In this document: in pieces, positions 6,786-14,376 of the stretch | How the letters are laid out: the number at the start of each line of letters is the position of its first letter | How positions within the stretch are numbered: position 1 is the stretch's first letter | Source: a virus | Direction: 5' to 3' (one strand) | IMG/VR virus record: IMGVR_UViG_3300044846_000708 | Coordinates: 1-31,303 of that record | DNA length: 31,303 nt | Notes under the pieces: model-generated | Database searches by the model: none | The model's input: the letters and a program-made list of their open reading frames with translations, nothing else | Told to the model about the DNA's origin: nothing | Program-made: the position numbers and the translations under genes

Positions 6786-8833
6786 TAAAATTTCTAAAGT
6801 TTGACCAAGTGCCTTTGCCTATTTACAAAGAAGTAAAAGGAAAGGATTACATATTTTATGGGGAAAAAAATGATTACCCAAATTATCTACTTCGTATTTA
6901 TAACAACTCAGCAAAGCATAATGCAATCGTAACCGGTAAGGTAGACTACATTTGTGGTAATGGTTGGGGTGTAAAAACCGAAGACGAAATGGAGAAAGCC
7001 AAGGTTTATGGCATGATTCAAAAGGTTAATACAAAAGAAGAAAGTTTAAATGAGTTAACGAATAAGCTAGTAACTGACTTAACAATATTTGGAGGTTATT
7101 ACTTGCAAGTAATTTGGACAAAAGCTACCGGCGAAATAGCTGAGCTTTATCACGTTGATTATTATAAGGTTAGAACCAACGCTGATAATACAGAATTTTA
7201 TGTGTCTGACAATTGGATTAAAAACGATAACGTCAATCCACGTCCTGACTTTGAAACCTACCCTGCTTTTGATCCAAACAATACTACCGGATCTCAGATA
7301 CTTTATTTTAAGGAATATCGAGCAGGGGTAAATACCTATTCATTACCTGATTATCGTGGGGCTATTTCGTACATAGAGCTTGATATCTCAATTGGAGAAT
7401 ATCACCTAAATACGATTAACAACGGAATGTTCTCAAGCAAGCTAATTAACCTAAACGGAGGAAAGGTAAGTCAAGAAGAGGAAGACAGAATTGAAAAGCA
7501 GTTTCAAAATAAATTTAGTGGATCTAAAAATGCAGGTAAGTTTATGCTTGCGTTTAATGATAGCAAGGAGAATGAGCCTTCTATTATTGATCTATCCGGG
7601 ACAGAGCTTGATAAGCACTTTGATCTTTTAAATTTAACTGTCCAACAAGAGATTTTTTCAGGTCACAAAATCACGAGTCCATTATTATTCGGTATAAAAA
7701 CAGAAGGCCAACTCGGAGGAAGATCCGAAATGCGAGAGGCTTATCAGCTATTCCAAAATACCTATGTTAACGCTAAGCAGCGTGCAATGGAAGAGACCAT
7801 AAATTACCTTTATAAGTTTAATGACGTAACGGCAAAGCTTGAATTAAAAGCAACGGAGCCAATCTCTTTTGAATTTAGCGAGGCGATTATTTCGGCCAAC
7901 ATGACACAAGACGAAATACGGGAGAAGTTAGGTCTTGCACCTATTGAGAAAAAAGAAACTCAAGGAGCTCAAGATATAATTAATTCATTAAATAGCTTAT
8001 CACCTTTGATTGCTACAAAGGTAGTTGAAAGTATGGATGTGAACGAACTTCGAGGATTGATTGGATTACCTTCAAGAAACGAAATAGTTACTCCTGAAAA
8101 CGCAGGTAAAATAAGTGAGCTTCCGGAAACTTTAGATGTTGTGGCAGGATTAGAATTAACTCTTAGCGATCACATGCATTTAACTTGTGCGGATACTAAA
8201 AATGACGAACAAATACTTGCATTATTTGAAGGTAAAGGTGTAAGCCGTGACCGGTTTAAGGTAATTCAAAATGACCGAATGGTTTTTTCCTCTTCGATAG
8301 ACGAATTTGTAAAGCAAGAATTATTTGCTGAATATCAACTAAACGAAATTCAAAGAAAAATTCTATCTCAAATTCAAGGTGATATTAACGTAACTATTCC
8401 ACAAATTGCAAAGGCGGTAGGTATAGACGAAAAGGTAGTTATTGACAGAATCAATACTTTGATTGATGATAACGTAATTACTGAAGAGATTAGCCGAACA
8501 GGATTAATTACTCGAAAGATTACAAGAACAGGAGAGGCAGCCATTAAACGTATTCAGCCTGTTACTTCCTTTAAAGTTCTTTATTCTTATGAAGAAAGAC
8601 CAAACGTGCCGGAGGCTGCAAGCGGAAGCCGACCTTTATGCAATATGCTTTATAAGGATGGCAATAGTCTTTTATTTACCCGGGAAGAAATTCAAAATAT
8701 CTCTAATCAATTAGGCTATTCAGTATTCCAACTTTGCGGAGGATGGTACCGAAACCCGAATACCGGCAAGACAACTCCTTTTTGCCGTCATGAGTGGAGA
8801 CGTAACGTAGTAGTAGAAAAAACAACACGATGA
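6782..8833 (+). CDS. Portal protein with winged-helix and CRHxW C-terminal modules
   Basis: Residues about 1-395 read as a phage portal. There is an N-terminal YGEKNDYPNYLLRIYNNSAKHNAI with VDYICGNGW, a central VTDLTIFGGYYLQVIW, a HLNTINNGMFSSKLINLNGG segment, and LFGIKTEGQLGGRSEMREAYQLFQNTYV, which is typical of the portal stem/crown. The portal forms the dodecameric DNA channel at the head vertex. The protein goes on far beyond a usual portal, to 683 residues. Residues about 518-590 look like a winged helix (a QLNEIQRKILSQIQ helix, a recognition helix KVVIDRINTLI, and a wing near ISRTGLITRKITRTG). Residues 616-676 carry SRPLC ... LCGGWYRNP ... CRHEW, a motif also found at the ends of minor head proteins. 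The start overlaps the upstream stop as ATGA. Confidence 0.85.
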   Translation: MIKFLKFDQVPLPIYKEVKGKDYIFYGEKNDYPNYLLRIYNNSAKHNAIVTGKVDYICGNGWGVKTEDEMEKAKVYGMIQKVNTKEESLNELTNKLVTDLTIFGGYYLQVIWTKATGEIAELYHVDYYKVRTNADNTEFYVSDNWIKNDNVNPRPDFETYPAFDPNNTTGSQILYFKEYRAGVNTYSLPDYRGAISYIELDISIGEYHLNTINNGMFSSKLINLNGGKVSQEEEDRIEKQFQNKFSGSKNAGKFMLAFNDSKENEPSIIDLSGTELDKHFDLLNLTVQQEIFSGHKITSPLLFGIKTEGQLGGRSEMREAYQLFQNTYVNAKQRAMEETINYLYKFNDVTAKLELKATEPISFEFSEAIISANMTQDEIREKLGLAPIEKKETQGAQDIINSLNSLSPLIATKVVESMDVNELRGLIGLPSRNEIVTPENAGKISELPETLDVVAGLELTLSDHMHLTCADTKNDEQILALFEGKGVSRDRFKVIQNDRMVFSSSIDEFVKQELFAEYQLNEIQRKILSQIQGDINVTIPQIAKAVGIDEKVVIDRINTLIDDNVITEEISRTGLITRKITRTGEAAIKRIQPVTSFKVLYSYEERPNVPEAASGSRPLCNMLYKDGNSLLFTREEIQNISNQLGYSVFQLCGGWYRNPNTGKTTPFCRHEWRRNVVVEKTTR

Positions 8834-9423
8834 GCGCAAATGTATTAATGATTAGTGAGCAGTCTTTCAAAGACTTCACGGTTGCAAGTGCAAATATTGA
8901 CCTTAAAAACGTCACTCAAGTTATTAAGATGACTCAGGATAGGTATATTCATCCTATTGTTGGTACTGCTTTGTATGATAAAATACTTACTCTAATCGTA
9001 GCCGGTACTATAGGGCAAGTAGGTAATGCAGTTTATAAGACATTGCTAGATGACTACCTTACGGACACTCTATTTAACTACGTATTAGGTGAGCTTCCTA
9101 TGGCTATGCAATACAAGTTTGTAAATAAGGGAGTTGTAAAAAGAAAGAGCGAGAACATTACCGAACCTACGTTTGCAGAACTTCAAAGCGTAAGTCAATA
9201 TTATAAAGGTTATGCAGAGTGGTACGCTGAGCGTTCAATTAATTACTTGTGTGCAAACTCAACTCTTTATCCTGAATACCTAAATCCGGGAAGCGATGTA
9301 ACTACAATACAACCGGTAAGTAATCAATATAAGGTTGCAATAAATTTAGGACGTGGGGATTACGAAGATTATAGACCATACTCTGAAAGATATCAAGGTA
9401 ACCGATATAAAAAACCATTCTAA
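8830..9423 (+). CDS. Head-tail connector (adaptor) protein
   Basis: A 197-residue mainly helical protein that starts in an ATGA overlap with the portal. The TQDRYIHPIVGTALYDKIL and LLDDYLTDTLFNYVLGELPMA segments resemble the connector proteins that follow portal genes in Bacteroidota phages (gp6-like helical adaptors). It would dock under the portal ring to prepare tail attachment. The C-terminus is Tyr/Arg/Asp-rich (GRGDYEDYRPYSERYQGNRY). Confidence 0.7.
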   Translation: MSANVLMISEQSFKDFTVASANIDLKNVTQVIKMTQDRYIHPIVGTALYDKILTLIVAGTIGQVGNAVYKTLLDDYLTDTLFNYVLGELPMAMQYKFVNKGVVKRKSENITEPTFAELQSVSQYYKGYAEWYAERSINYLCANSTLYPEYLNPGSDVTTIQPVSNQYKVAINLGRGDYEDYRPYSERYQGNRYKKPF

Positions 9424-9426
9424 AAA

Positions 9427-9558
9427 ATGGCTTATTCTAAAAACGAACGAAAGCTAAAGGCATTCTTATCTAAGCAAGATGACACTATCAAATCTGATCG
9501 AAAAATTAAAAGTAATCCAAGAAGAACATCCGATGATTCGGACGTTCGGCGAGGGTGA
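9427..9558 (+). CDS. Possible small basic protein (43 aa) overlapping the completion gene
   Basis: It starts four bases after the connector stop (MAYSKNERKLKAFLSKQ...) and ends inside the next gene, with an 80-base overlap. The product is short, basic and Ser/Arg-rich. The close spacing to the connector favours a real gene. The large overlap and simple composition argue against it. Confidence 0.35.
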   Translation: MAYSKNERKLKAFLSKQDDTIKSDRKIKSNPRRTSDDSDVRRG

Positions 9559-9913
9559 TATTTACGATTACACAGATAATGGGGGCGAAATTGTTTACCC
9601 TGTTTTTTGGGTTGTTGTAAGACCTTCTCAATTCTCAAATACAACGATGCGATACCGGCTTGTCCTTTTGTTTGCGGATCTATTAACCGAAGATAAAAGC
9701 AACCGATTGCAGGTACAAAGTGATCAGCTACTTATTGCTTTAGATGTATTGTCAAAATTAAAATTAGATAACGATTATAATTTTAACACTCAGCCTCAAG
9801 CCTCTATCGAATTTTTTCAAGAAAGATTCGATGATTTTACTGCCGGAGTAAGCATAGATATTGAGATCACAAGTCCAATGCCTTTAAACCTTTGTCAAGT
9901 TCCAACTATTTAA
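9479..9913 (+). CDS. Tail completion / terminator-like neck protein
   Basis: A 144-residue protein whose opening (TLSNLIEKLKVIQEEHPMIRTFGEGDIYD) and central FWVVVRPSQF, YRLVLLFADLLTED and QVQSDQLLIALDVL segments fit the small neck or tail-terminator proteins that cap the tail tube and join it to the head. It follows portal and connector, the usual place. Its C-terminus is beta-rich (GVSIDIEITSPMPLNLC). Confidence 0.6.
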   Translation: MTLSNLIEKLKVIQEEHPMIRTFGEGDIYDYTDNGGEIVYPVFWVVVRPSQFSNTTMRYRLVLLFADLLTEDKSNRLQVQSDQLLIALDVLSKLKLDNDYNFNTQPQASIEFFQERFDDFTAGVSIDIEITSPMPLNLCQVPTI

Positions 9914-9917
9914 AGAT

Positions 9918-10112
9918 ATGAATATCTTGAAAAGCGATGAGTTAGGAGTCCCCTCCACCTTTATGGCAATCTTTGCGAATGTCACCGCAATGGCGGGGCT
10001 TCAATTTGTAAACGTAGTTTTTACCTCGGTAATTTCTATTTTGTCAATAATTTATTTGGGTTATAAAATACGCCACGAAATAAAAAGAAACAAAGAAAAT
10101 GGCAAAGGCTAA
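9918..10112 (+). CDS. Small membrane protein (64 aa)
   Basis: It has one clear hydrophobic segment (about 28-50, LQFVNVVFTSVISILSIIYLGYKI) with a weaker hydrophobic stretch before it, then a basic cytoplasmic-type tail (RHEIKRNKENGKG). Position three genes before the amidase makes a holin or lysis accessory possible. The sequence alone does not separate this from another membrane role. Confidence 0.65.
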   Translation: MNILKSDELGVPSTFMAIFANVTAMAGLQFVNVVFTSVISILSIIYLGYKIRHEIKRNKENGKG

Positions 10113-10224
10113 AGCGGTAGCACAGATCAAGATTACTTTTGGAAAAAGAAGGAATGGCAAAGCAAAAAAAGCCTACTCAAAAAGTTTAAACAAGCCTAAA
10201 AAATATAGGGGTCAAGGCCGATGA
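10099..10224 (+). CDS. Tiny highly basic protein (41 aa)
   Basis: The ATG lies 14 bases inside the end of the previous gene, and the stop overlaps the amidase ATG. Composition is extremely Lys/Arg-rich with a QIKITFGKRRNGKAKKAYSK core and a C-terminal KYRGQGR. I recall similar small basic proteins next to neck genes in other Bacteroidota phages. It may bind nucleic acid, but no function is established by the sequence. Confidence 0.65.
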   Translation: MAKAKAVAQIKITFGKRRNGKAKKAYSKSLNKPKKYRGQGR

Positions 10225-10643
10225 AAAGAGGTATTAAATATATAGCTATTCATTGTACTGCAACGCAACAAAATACATCCGTAGCAGCTATTCAAAGATA
10301 TTGGAAAGATTCTCTTGGATGGAAATCACCCGGATATCATTTGTTAATTGAACCTAACGGAACGATTAATCGATTACTAGATTTTAATGGAGTAGCTAAT
10401 GGGGTTAAAGGCTTTAACAATCATAGCATTCACATAAGCTATATTGGAGGCATAACTAAAGAAGGTAAGCCGTTAGATAACAGAACCGATGCGCAAAAAA
10501 AAGCTATTTTGTTGTGCATAAATGAGGTAATTGATTGGAGCGATAATAAGTGCCTAATTATTCAAGGTCATAGAGACTTTCCTAATCAAAATAAAGCTTG
10601 TCCATGCTTTGATGCAAAGGCAGAATATAGGGGAATAGTATGA
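10221..10643 (+). CDS. N-acetylmuramoyl-L-alanine amidase (endolysin)
   Basis: A 140-residue single-domain Amidase_2 enzyme of T7-lysozyme size. Likely zinc ligands are His11 (in IAIHCTAT), His117 (in QGHRDF) and Cys127 (in KACPCFD, where the usual CPGFD glycine is Cys). Tyr39 (SPGYH) matches the catalytic tyrosine. It would cut the bond between muramic acid and L-alanine in peptidoglycan at lysis. There is no signal peptide, so export needs a holin, and small membrane proteins flank it on both sides. ATGA overlap upstream and GTATGA overlap downstream. Confidence 0.93.
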   Translation: MKRGIKYIAIHCTATQQNTSVAAIQRYWKDSLGWKSPGYHLLIEPNGTINRLLDFNGVANGVKGFNNHSIHISYIGGITKEGKPLDNRTDAQKKAILLCINEVIDWSDNKCLIIQGHRDFPNQNKACPCFDAKAEYRGIV

Positions 10644-10831
10644 AAGTAGTAAAAAACGTAAAGCAATGGAAGACTACTGCATTAGGAATAATACTTATTG
10701 TTGCTAGCATTGCTTCCGTATTTATTAAAAGCGTTAGTTGGTCTGATGCAGTATTTGGTATTGGAACAGGTCTTGTTTTAATTTTCTCACCTGATAGTAT
10801 ACTTTCCAAATTTGGCAATTTTGTCAAATAA
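10640..10831 (+). CDS. Holin-like two-segment membrane protein (63 aa)
   Basis: Two hydrophobic segments (about 13-29, TALGIILIVASIASVFI, and about 36-51, DAVFGIGTGLVLIFSP) are separated by a short polar turn, with a basic N-terminus (MKVVKNVKQWK). Size, topology and overlap with the amidase stop fit a class II holin that would release the amidase. Confidence 0.65.
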   Translation: MKVVKNVKQWKTTALGIILIVASIASVFIKSVSWSDAVFGIGTGLVLIFSPDSILSKFGNFVK

Positions 10832-10852
10832 CTTTAACCTTATAAAATTATA

Positions 10853-11734
10853 ATGGAATTAATCAAAGTATCAAGGAACCTTCACACTCTTGTACTAGGT
10901 AAAGAAGAAACAAAGATTGGCCTATTCTCGGATCTTCATTGGGATAACCCGAAGTGCGATAGAAAAATGCTTAAGAGCCATCTAGATTACTGCCTTGAAA
11001 ACAATATCCCCGTCTTTATAAACGGGGATTTATTTTGCTGCATGCAAGGCCGTGGCGACAAAAGAGGAAATAAAAGCGACATTCTTCCGGAGCATAATAA
11101 TGCTAGGTATTTAGATTCAATTATTGATACTGCGGTAGAATGGTTTAGCCCTTATGCAAGTATCTTGACTGTGATTGGATACGGGAATCATGAGACCTCA
11201 ATAATTAAATATCAAGAAACGGATATCCTTCAGAGATTTGTAGATCTAATGAATTACAAAAACAAAAGTAATATTTATACCGGAGGCTATGGAGGATGGA
11301 TAATTATACGAAAGGAAATCCGATCAGGAACCTCTATGTCAAAATTTTTGAAGTATCAACATGGTTCAGGTGGTGGCGGAATTGTTACACGCGGTGCTAT
11401 AAACCTAACGAGAGCCTTGGAAATGTACGAAAATATGGATGTATTTGTTATGGGTCATATCCATGAAAATGCTAGCCGAAACGATGTCCGTGATTCAGTT
11501 CAATATAATACCGGTAAGCGTAGTTATGAATTAATACAGAAGCAAATTCATTTGGCAATAACCGGTACTTATAAGGAAGAGTACGGCGATGGGTTTGGTG
11601 GATGGCACGTTGAGAGAGGTGCACCTGTAAAACCTGTAGGAGGAAGGATTTTAACCTTGACAAGCAAGAGATACAAAATTGAAGATACTGATAATTACGA
11701 ACTATTAATTGACTCACACAAATTCCCTTTATGA
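10853..11734 (+). CDS. Calcineurin-like metallophosphoesterase
   Basis: The 293-residue protein has all the family's metal motifs in order: SDLHW (Asp27, His29), FINGDL (Asp59), GYGNHE (Asn112, His113), a central YQHG (His170) and MGHIHE (His202, His204). Two metal ions in such a site hydrolyse phosphomono- or diesters. In phages this may mean a nucleic-acid phosphatase/nuclease or removal of a nucleotide signal; the substrate cannot be read here. It lies in the lysis/late region, not near recombination genes. Confidence 0.82.
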   Translation: MELIKVSRNLHTLVLGKEETKIGLFSDLHWDNPKCDRKMLKSHLDYCLENNIPVFINGDLFCCMQGRGDKRGNKSDILPEHNNARYLDSIIDTAVEWFSPYASILTVIGYGNHETSIIKYQETDILQRFVDLMNYKNKSNIYTGGYGGWIIIRKEIRSGTSMSKFLKYQHGSGGGGIVTRGAINLTRALEMYENMDVFVMGHIHENASRNDVRDSVQYNTGKRSYELIQKQIHLAITGTYKEEYGDGFGGWHVERGAPVKPVGGRILTLTSKRYKIEDTDNYELLIDSHKFPL

Positions 11735-11952
11735 AAGCTATTCTTGAATTTACCCTACCCGAAGATAATCATGAATTTGCTAATGCAACTCAAGGCGGTA
11801 AACTACGTTCGGTATTGTGGGATCTAGATCAATGGTTTAGAGCAAAGGTAAAATACGAAGACTTAACCGATGAGCAATATCAAGTCTATCAAGGATGCCG
11901 TGATCAACTACGAACTTTACTTTATGAAGAGAACATAGATCTTGAAGGATAA
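11731..11952 (+). CDS. Small acidic hypothetical protein (73 aa)
   Basis: ATGA overlap with the phosphoesterase and TAATG overlap with the next gene. The sequence has a strand (MKAILEFTLPED), then helical segments (LRSVLWDLDQWFRAKVKY, QYQVYQGCRDQLRTLLYEE). Short proteins of this type are widespread in phages, often near DNA metabolism genes, but their role is unknown to me. Confidence 0.7.
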   Translation: MKAILEFTLPEDNHEFANATQGGKLRSVLWDLDQWFRAKVKYEDLTDEQYQVYQGCRDQLRTLLYEENIDLEG

Positions 11953-12488
11953 TGGAAAAAGAACGAACTAAAATAGCCGCAATATTTTTTTTGCTTGGTG
12001 TTATTGTTTCTGTAATTCTATTCCCTAAAAAGGAGATTGAAACCATTTACAAGACCACTACAGAAATTAAAACAGATACTTTGTTTGTCGACAAATTAGA
12101 GACGATTGAAGTTCCAAAGATTAAGATAAAAACACAGGTATTAAGGGATACAATCTTAATTGAGTACAAGCCTAAAATTAGCCTTTTTGAGACCACATTC
12201 CCTTCTACCTATGGAAGTACTAAGGTAAGCGGAGAAGTCTTGGGAGAGGTGCTTAAAATGACCGCAATTAATGACTATTCTTTACCGGTAGTTACCAAAA
12301 CAATTACGGAAGTAAAAACAGAGTCAATAGTACAAAAACCAAAGGGGATTTATTTGGGAGCAAGCATCAACTCTATGTTAGATCCGGGCGCAAAAGTTTC
12401 GTATCTTGATAATAAATATTTGTTTAGTTATCAGTACCAACCTTTGGAAAAATTACATACACTAAGTGTTAGCAAAAAACTTTTTTAA
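11952..12488 (+). CDS. Membrane-anchored periplasmic protein, spanin-like candidate
   Basis: A short basic N-terminus is followed by one hydrophobic segment (about 8-25, IAAIFFLLGVIVSVILFP), with no lipobox or cleavage-type site. A long Thr/Lys/Glu/Ile-rich beta-type or extended region follows (about 27-115). The end (about 133-178) has a GIYLGASIN segment and finishes in ...HTLSVSKKLF, resembling an outer-membrane beta-strand terminus with a final Phe. Position after amidase and holin and this topology (inner membrane anchor reaching towards the outer membrane) suggest a role in outer membrane disruption. This is inference; no spanin homology is claimed. Confidence 0.6.
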   Translation: MEKERTKIAAIFFLLGVIVSVILFPKKEIETIYKTTTEIKTDTLFVDKLETIEVPKIKIKTQVLRDTILIEYKPKISLFETTFPSTYGSTKVSGEVLGEVLKMTAINDYSLPVVTKTITEVKTESIVQKPKGIYLGASINSMLDPGAKVSYLDNKYLFSYQYQPLEKLHTLSVSKKLF

Positions 12489-12489
12489 T

Positions 12490-12735
12490 ATGTGGATCGA
12501 GATAGATGTAATGCTAAGTGGAAGTACAATGGATTGGAAGGAGTTAGGCTTGGAGGTAAAGCACGAGTTTACCAAACGAATGGTACGGGTAAAGGATGTA
12601 GCCTACGTTCAGGAGCTAGTGCATGATATTCAAGTAATATTTTTTTATGATCAAACTTCCTGCCTGATACGTGGAACCTATCCGGAGATCCGGGATGAGC
12701 TAATTCATTTAACTCAAGACGAAGACTTTGATTAA
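12490..12735 (+). CDS. Small hypothetical protein (81 aa), last of the late block
   Basis: I chose the ATG at 12490, one base after the previous stop, over a TTG inside the upstream gene. The product is acidic, mixed alpha/beta (WIEIDVMLSG, then GLEVKHEFTKRMVRVKDVAYV). No family recognised. It is followed by the large control region at 12736-12964. Confidence 0.6.
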   Translation: MWIEIDVMLSGSTMDWKELGLEVKHEFTKRMVRVKDVAYVQELVHDIQVIFFYDQTSCLIRGTYPEIRDELIHLTQDEDFD

Positions 12736-12741
12736 TTGCGT

Positions 12742-12828
12742 GTAAAAAACTGATTTTTTTACCCTTGTATTTCGGATATCTTCCGAATAACTGCATGAAT
12801 TTTTACTAACTATGGCATATCTGCCATA
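12742..12828 (+). promoter_or_regulatory. Cluster of inverted repeats in the late/early junction
   Basis: Three perfect inverted repeats occur in a row. GTAAAAAA/TTTTTTAC is at 12742-12749/12755-12762, and TTCGGA/TCCGAA at 12771-12776/12782-12787. TATGGCA/TGCCATA is at 12811-12817/12822-12828. The first could act as a weak terminator for the late block. The latter two look like operators, each with a TATC-type spacer. The rest of 12736-12964 is AT-rich and ends in a promoter. Confidence 0.5.
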
Positions 12829-12909
12829 AATAAAACCGGCCTATTTAAGGAATTTAACCGGATCAATAAAAATATTTGTCTTTTTTGTAAAAAATATTTG
12901 TAGAAATAG

Positions 12910-12940
12910 ATTGAATTCTAATTTATTTATAATATATTTG
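12910..12940 (+). promoter_or_regulatory. Strong Bacteroidota-type promoter for the early block
   Basis: ATTG (12910-12913), a 19-base spacer, and a perfect TATATTTG (12933-12940). The first early gene begins at 12965, giving a leader of about 20 bases. Confidence 0.75.
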
Positions 12941-12964
12941 ATACATAATAAAACGGCGAAGAAA

Positions 12965-13102
12965 ATGAAAACTCTAAAATTCAACACGGCATTAAAGCAA
13001 ATCAAAGAAGGTAGAATCGAATGTATCACCGATCTAAAAATCGGATATGTAGAAATCTACAATATGACCTCAAGAAAAAGAATGACAATCGAAATAATCT
13101 AA
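12965..13102 (+). CDS. Small early protein (45 aa)
   Basis: The ATG at 12965 follows the promoter with an A-rich leader; earlier in-frame starts would lie inside the promoter. The short basic product (MKTLKFNTALKQIKEGRIEC...) has a helix then beta strands. First gene of the early transcript, so it may be a host take-over or regulatory peptide, though nothing in the sequence shows this. Confidence 0.6.
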   Translation: MKTLKFNTALKQIKEGRIECITDLKIGYVEIYNMTSRKRMTIEII

Positions 13103-13114
13103 ACCCTAAAAAAA

Positions 13115-13303
13115 ATGAGAACCTACACAAACATCGATCAATTTATTAATAGCCTAAACGATCGTAGGGCTAAACAATATCAAGCCTTTTATTCATCAGC
13201 AATTAGATCGGGAAAATCCGAATACGAAGCAAAGATTGATTCGGCAGAATTTATTATTAAAATAGAAAAAATGTCAAGAGATAAATCAATTTTAAGATAC
13301 TAA
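13115..13303 (+). CDS. Small early protein (62 aa)
   Basis: A helical, charged product (INSLNDRRAKQYQAFYSSAI, then EAKIDSAEFIIKIEKMSR). No motif recognised. It lies between two small early genes with 5-12 base gaps and an A-rich start leader. Confidence 0.6.
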   Translation: MRTYTNIDQFINSLNDRRAKQYQAFYSSAIRSGKSEYEAKIDSAEFIIKIEKMSRDKSILRY

Positions 13304-13308
13304 TTATT

Positions 13309-13563
13309 ATGAATTACGAAACAGAAAGTTTTTTTGATCAGGAGATCAGCTTTAGCTACGAAGGACAAGACTACCTATGGATCGGGGATTATTCAGTAGA
13401 ATCCTTTGGAGAAGAGGAAAGCGAGTATGCACCGGCCTATGGAGAAATAGAGGTAATCATAGATCACACTCATAGTCTTTCATCTTATGAGCACGGCTAT
13501 GAGATAGTACCTACCCGGTCTATGCTGATGGCATTACAATTAGAAATCGAAAGAAATTATTAA
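13309..13563 (+). CDS. Small acidic early protein (84 aa)
   Basis: Strongly acidic and beta-rich: FDQEISFSYEGQDYLWIGDY, an EEESEYAP turn, then GEIEVIIDHTHSLSSYEHGY. Such acidic small phage proteins sometimes mimic DNA or bind host enzymes, but that is speculation here. No family recognised. It precedes the ERF gene by 19 bases containing a CCAAAAACCAAA leader. Confidence 0.65.
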   Translation: MNYETESFFDQEISFSYEGQDYLWIGDYSVESFGEEESEYAPAYGEIEVIIDHTHSLSSYEHGYEIVPTRSMLMALQLEIERNY

Positions 13564-13582
13564 CCAAACCAAAAACCAAATT

Positions 13583-14134
13583 ATGATTAAATCAGAGAGT
13601 ATTCAAAACCTAACACAAGGTCTAGCAAAGTTTCACGCTATGGTAGGCCGGATCTCAAAGGATGCAAAGAATCCCTTCTTTAAGTCAAACTATGCAAGCC
13701 TTCCGCACATCATCACAGAGATCTCTGAACCTATGGAGAAGGCAGGTCTTGTTATATCACAATTCCCCGATGGAGATGGTCTTACTACGATGTTAATTCA
13801 CGCAGAAACCGGTGAGTTTATTTCGGCTACCTATACCCTTCAGGTAGTAAGGCAGAATGACCCACAGGCACAGGGTAGTGCCTTGTCTTATGCCCGTAGG
13901 TACGGATTGACATCCGTTTTAAATTTAGCAATCTCAGATGACGATGCGGAGGCAGCTATGAAACCTTTTAGACAAGCACCTACACCTACTAAGGTAGCTC
14001 CTACAGAAGCTCAGTTTGCCGGCATAGTTCAGTACCTAAACGGATCACCCGAGCAACAAAAAGCTGCCAAGGAAGCACTTAAAAAATACACCTTAACCAA
14101 AGAACAAACAGACACTTTAGACGGATTGTTATGA
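13583..14134 (+). CDS. erf: ERF-family single-strand annealing recombinase
   Basis: The 183-residue protein carries the ERF core: LAKFHAMVGRISKDAKNPFFKSNYASL, ITEISEPMEKAGLVISQFPDG, TMLIHAETGEF, and the signature GSALSYARRYGLTSVLNLAISDDDAEAA (near residues 97-124). ERF proteins anneal complementary strands in phage recombination and genome circularisation. The C-terminal ~45 residues are a Pro/Thr linker and a helical end. A Gp157-like gene lies two genes on, a common pairing in phage recombination modules. Confidence 0.9.
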   Translation: MIKSESIQNLTQGLAKFHAMVGRISKDAKNPFFKSNYASLPHIITEISEPMEKAGLVISQFPDGDGLTTMLIHAETGEFISATYTLQVVRQNDPQAQGSALSYARRYGLTSVLNLAISDDDAEAAMKPFRQAPTPTKVAPTEAQFAGIVQYLNGSPEQQKAAKEALKKYTLTKEQTDTLDGLL

Positions 14135-14376
14135 ATAATGTAAACGTAATTGCTCCCGGAGCTTACAAGCTAAAAAAACAAGTTAATGGAAATTTTAGAT
14201 CAGTAATTTTAGATGAAGAGCTAGATCCTTTTCCGGTAGAATTAATCGGAGAAGATTGCATTCAGATAGAAACAAATGATATGGCATATATCACGCTATC
14301 AATAGGTAACCTTTTAGAGATTATTGAATTAATAGAAAAAGCAGAATTAAAATACTTTAAACGAGACAACAAATGA
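14131..14376 (+). CDS. Hypothetical protein (81 aa) in recombination operon
   Basis: ATGA overlaps at both ends put it between the ERF gene and the Gp157-like gene. The product has beta strands (APGAYKLKKQ, FRSVILDEELDPFPVELIGED) and a C-terminal helix (IGNLLEIIELIEKAELKYF). No family recognised; context implies a role with recombination or single-stranded DNA. Confidence 0.65.
   Translation: MNNVNVIAPGAYKLKKQVNGNFRSVILDEELDPFPVELIGEDCIQIETNDMAYITLSIGNLLEIIELIEKAELKYFKRDNK

Noticed and set aside
12871-12900. Two AATATTTGT copies as tandem promoters
   Set aside because: They lack the TA of TAnnTTTG and the spacing to any TTTG is too short; the perfect site at 12933 is preferred.
12841-13029. 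Minus-strand hydrophobic reading frame
   Set aside because: It is opposite the promoter and first early gene; its hydrophobicity comes from AT-rich sequence.
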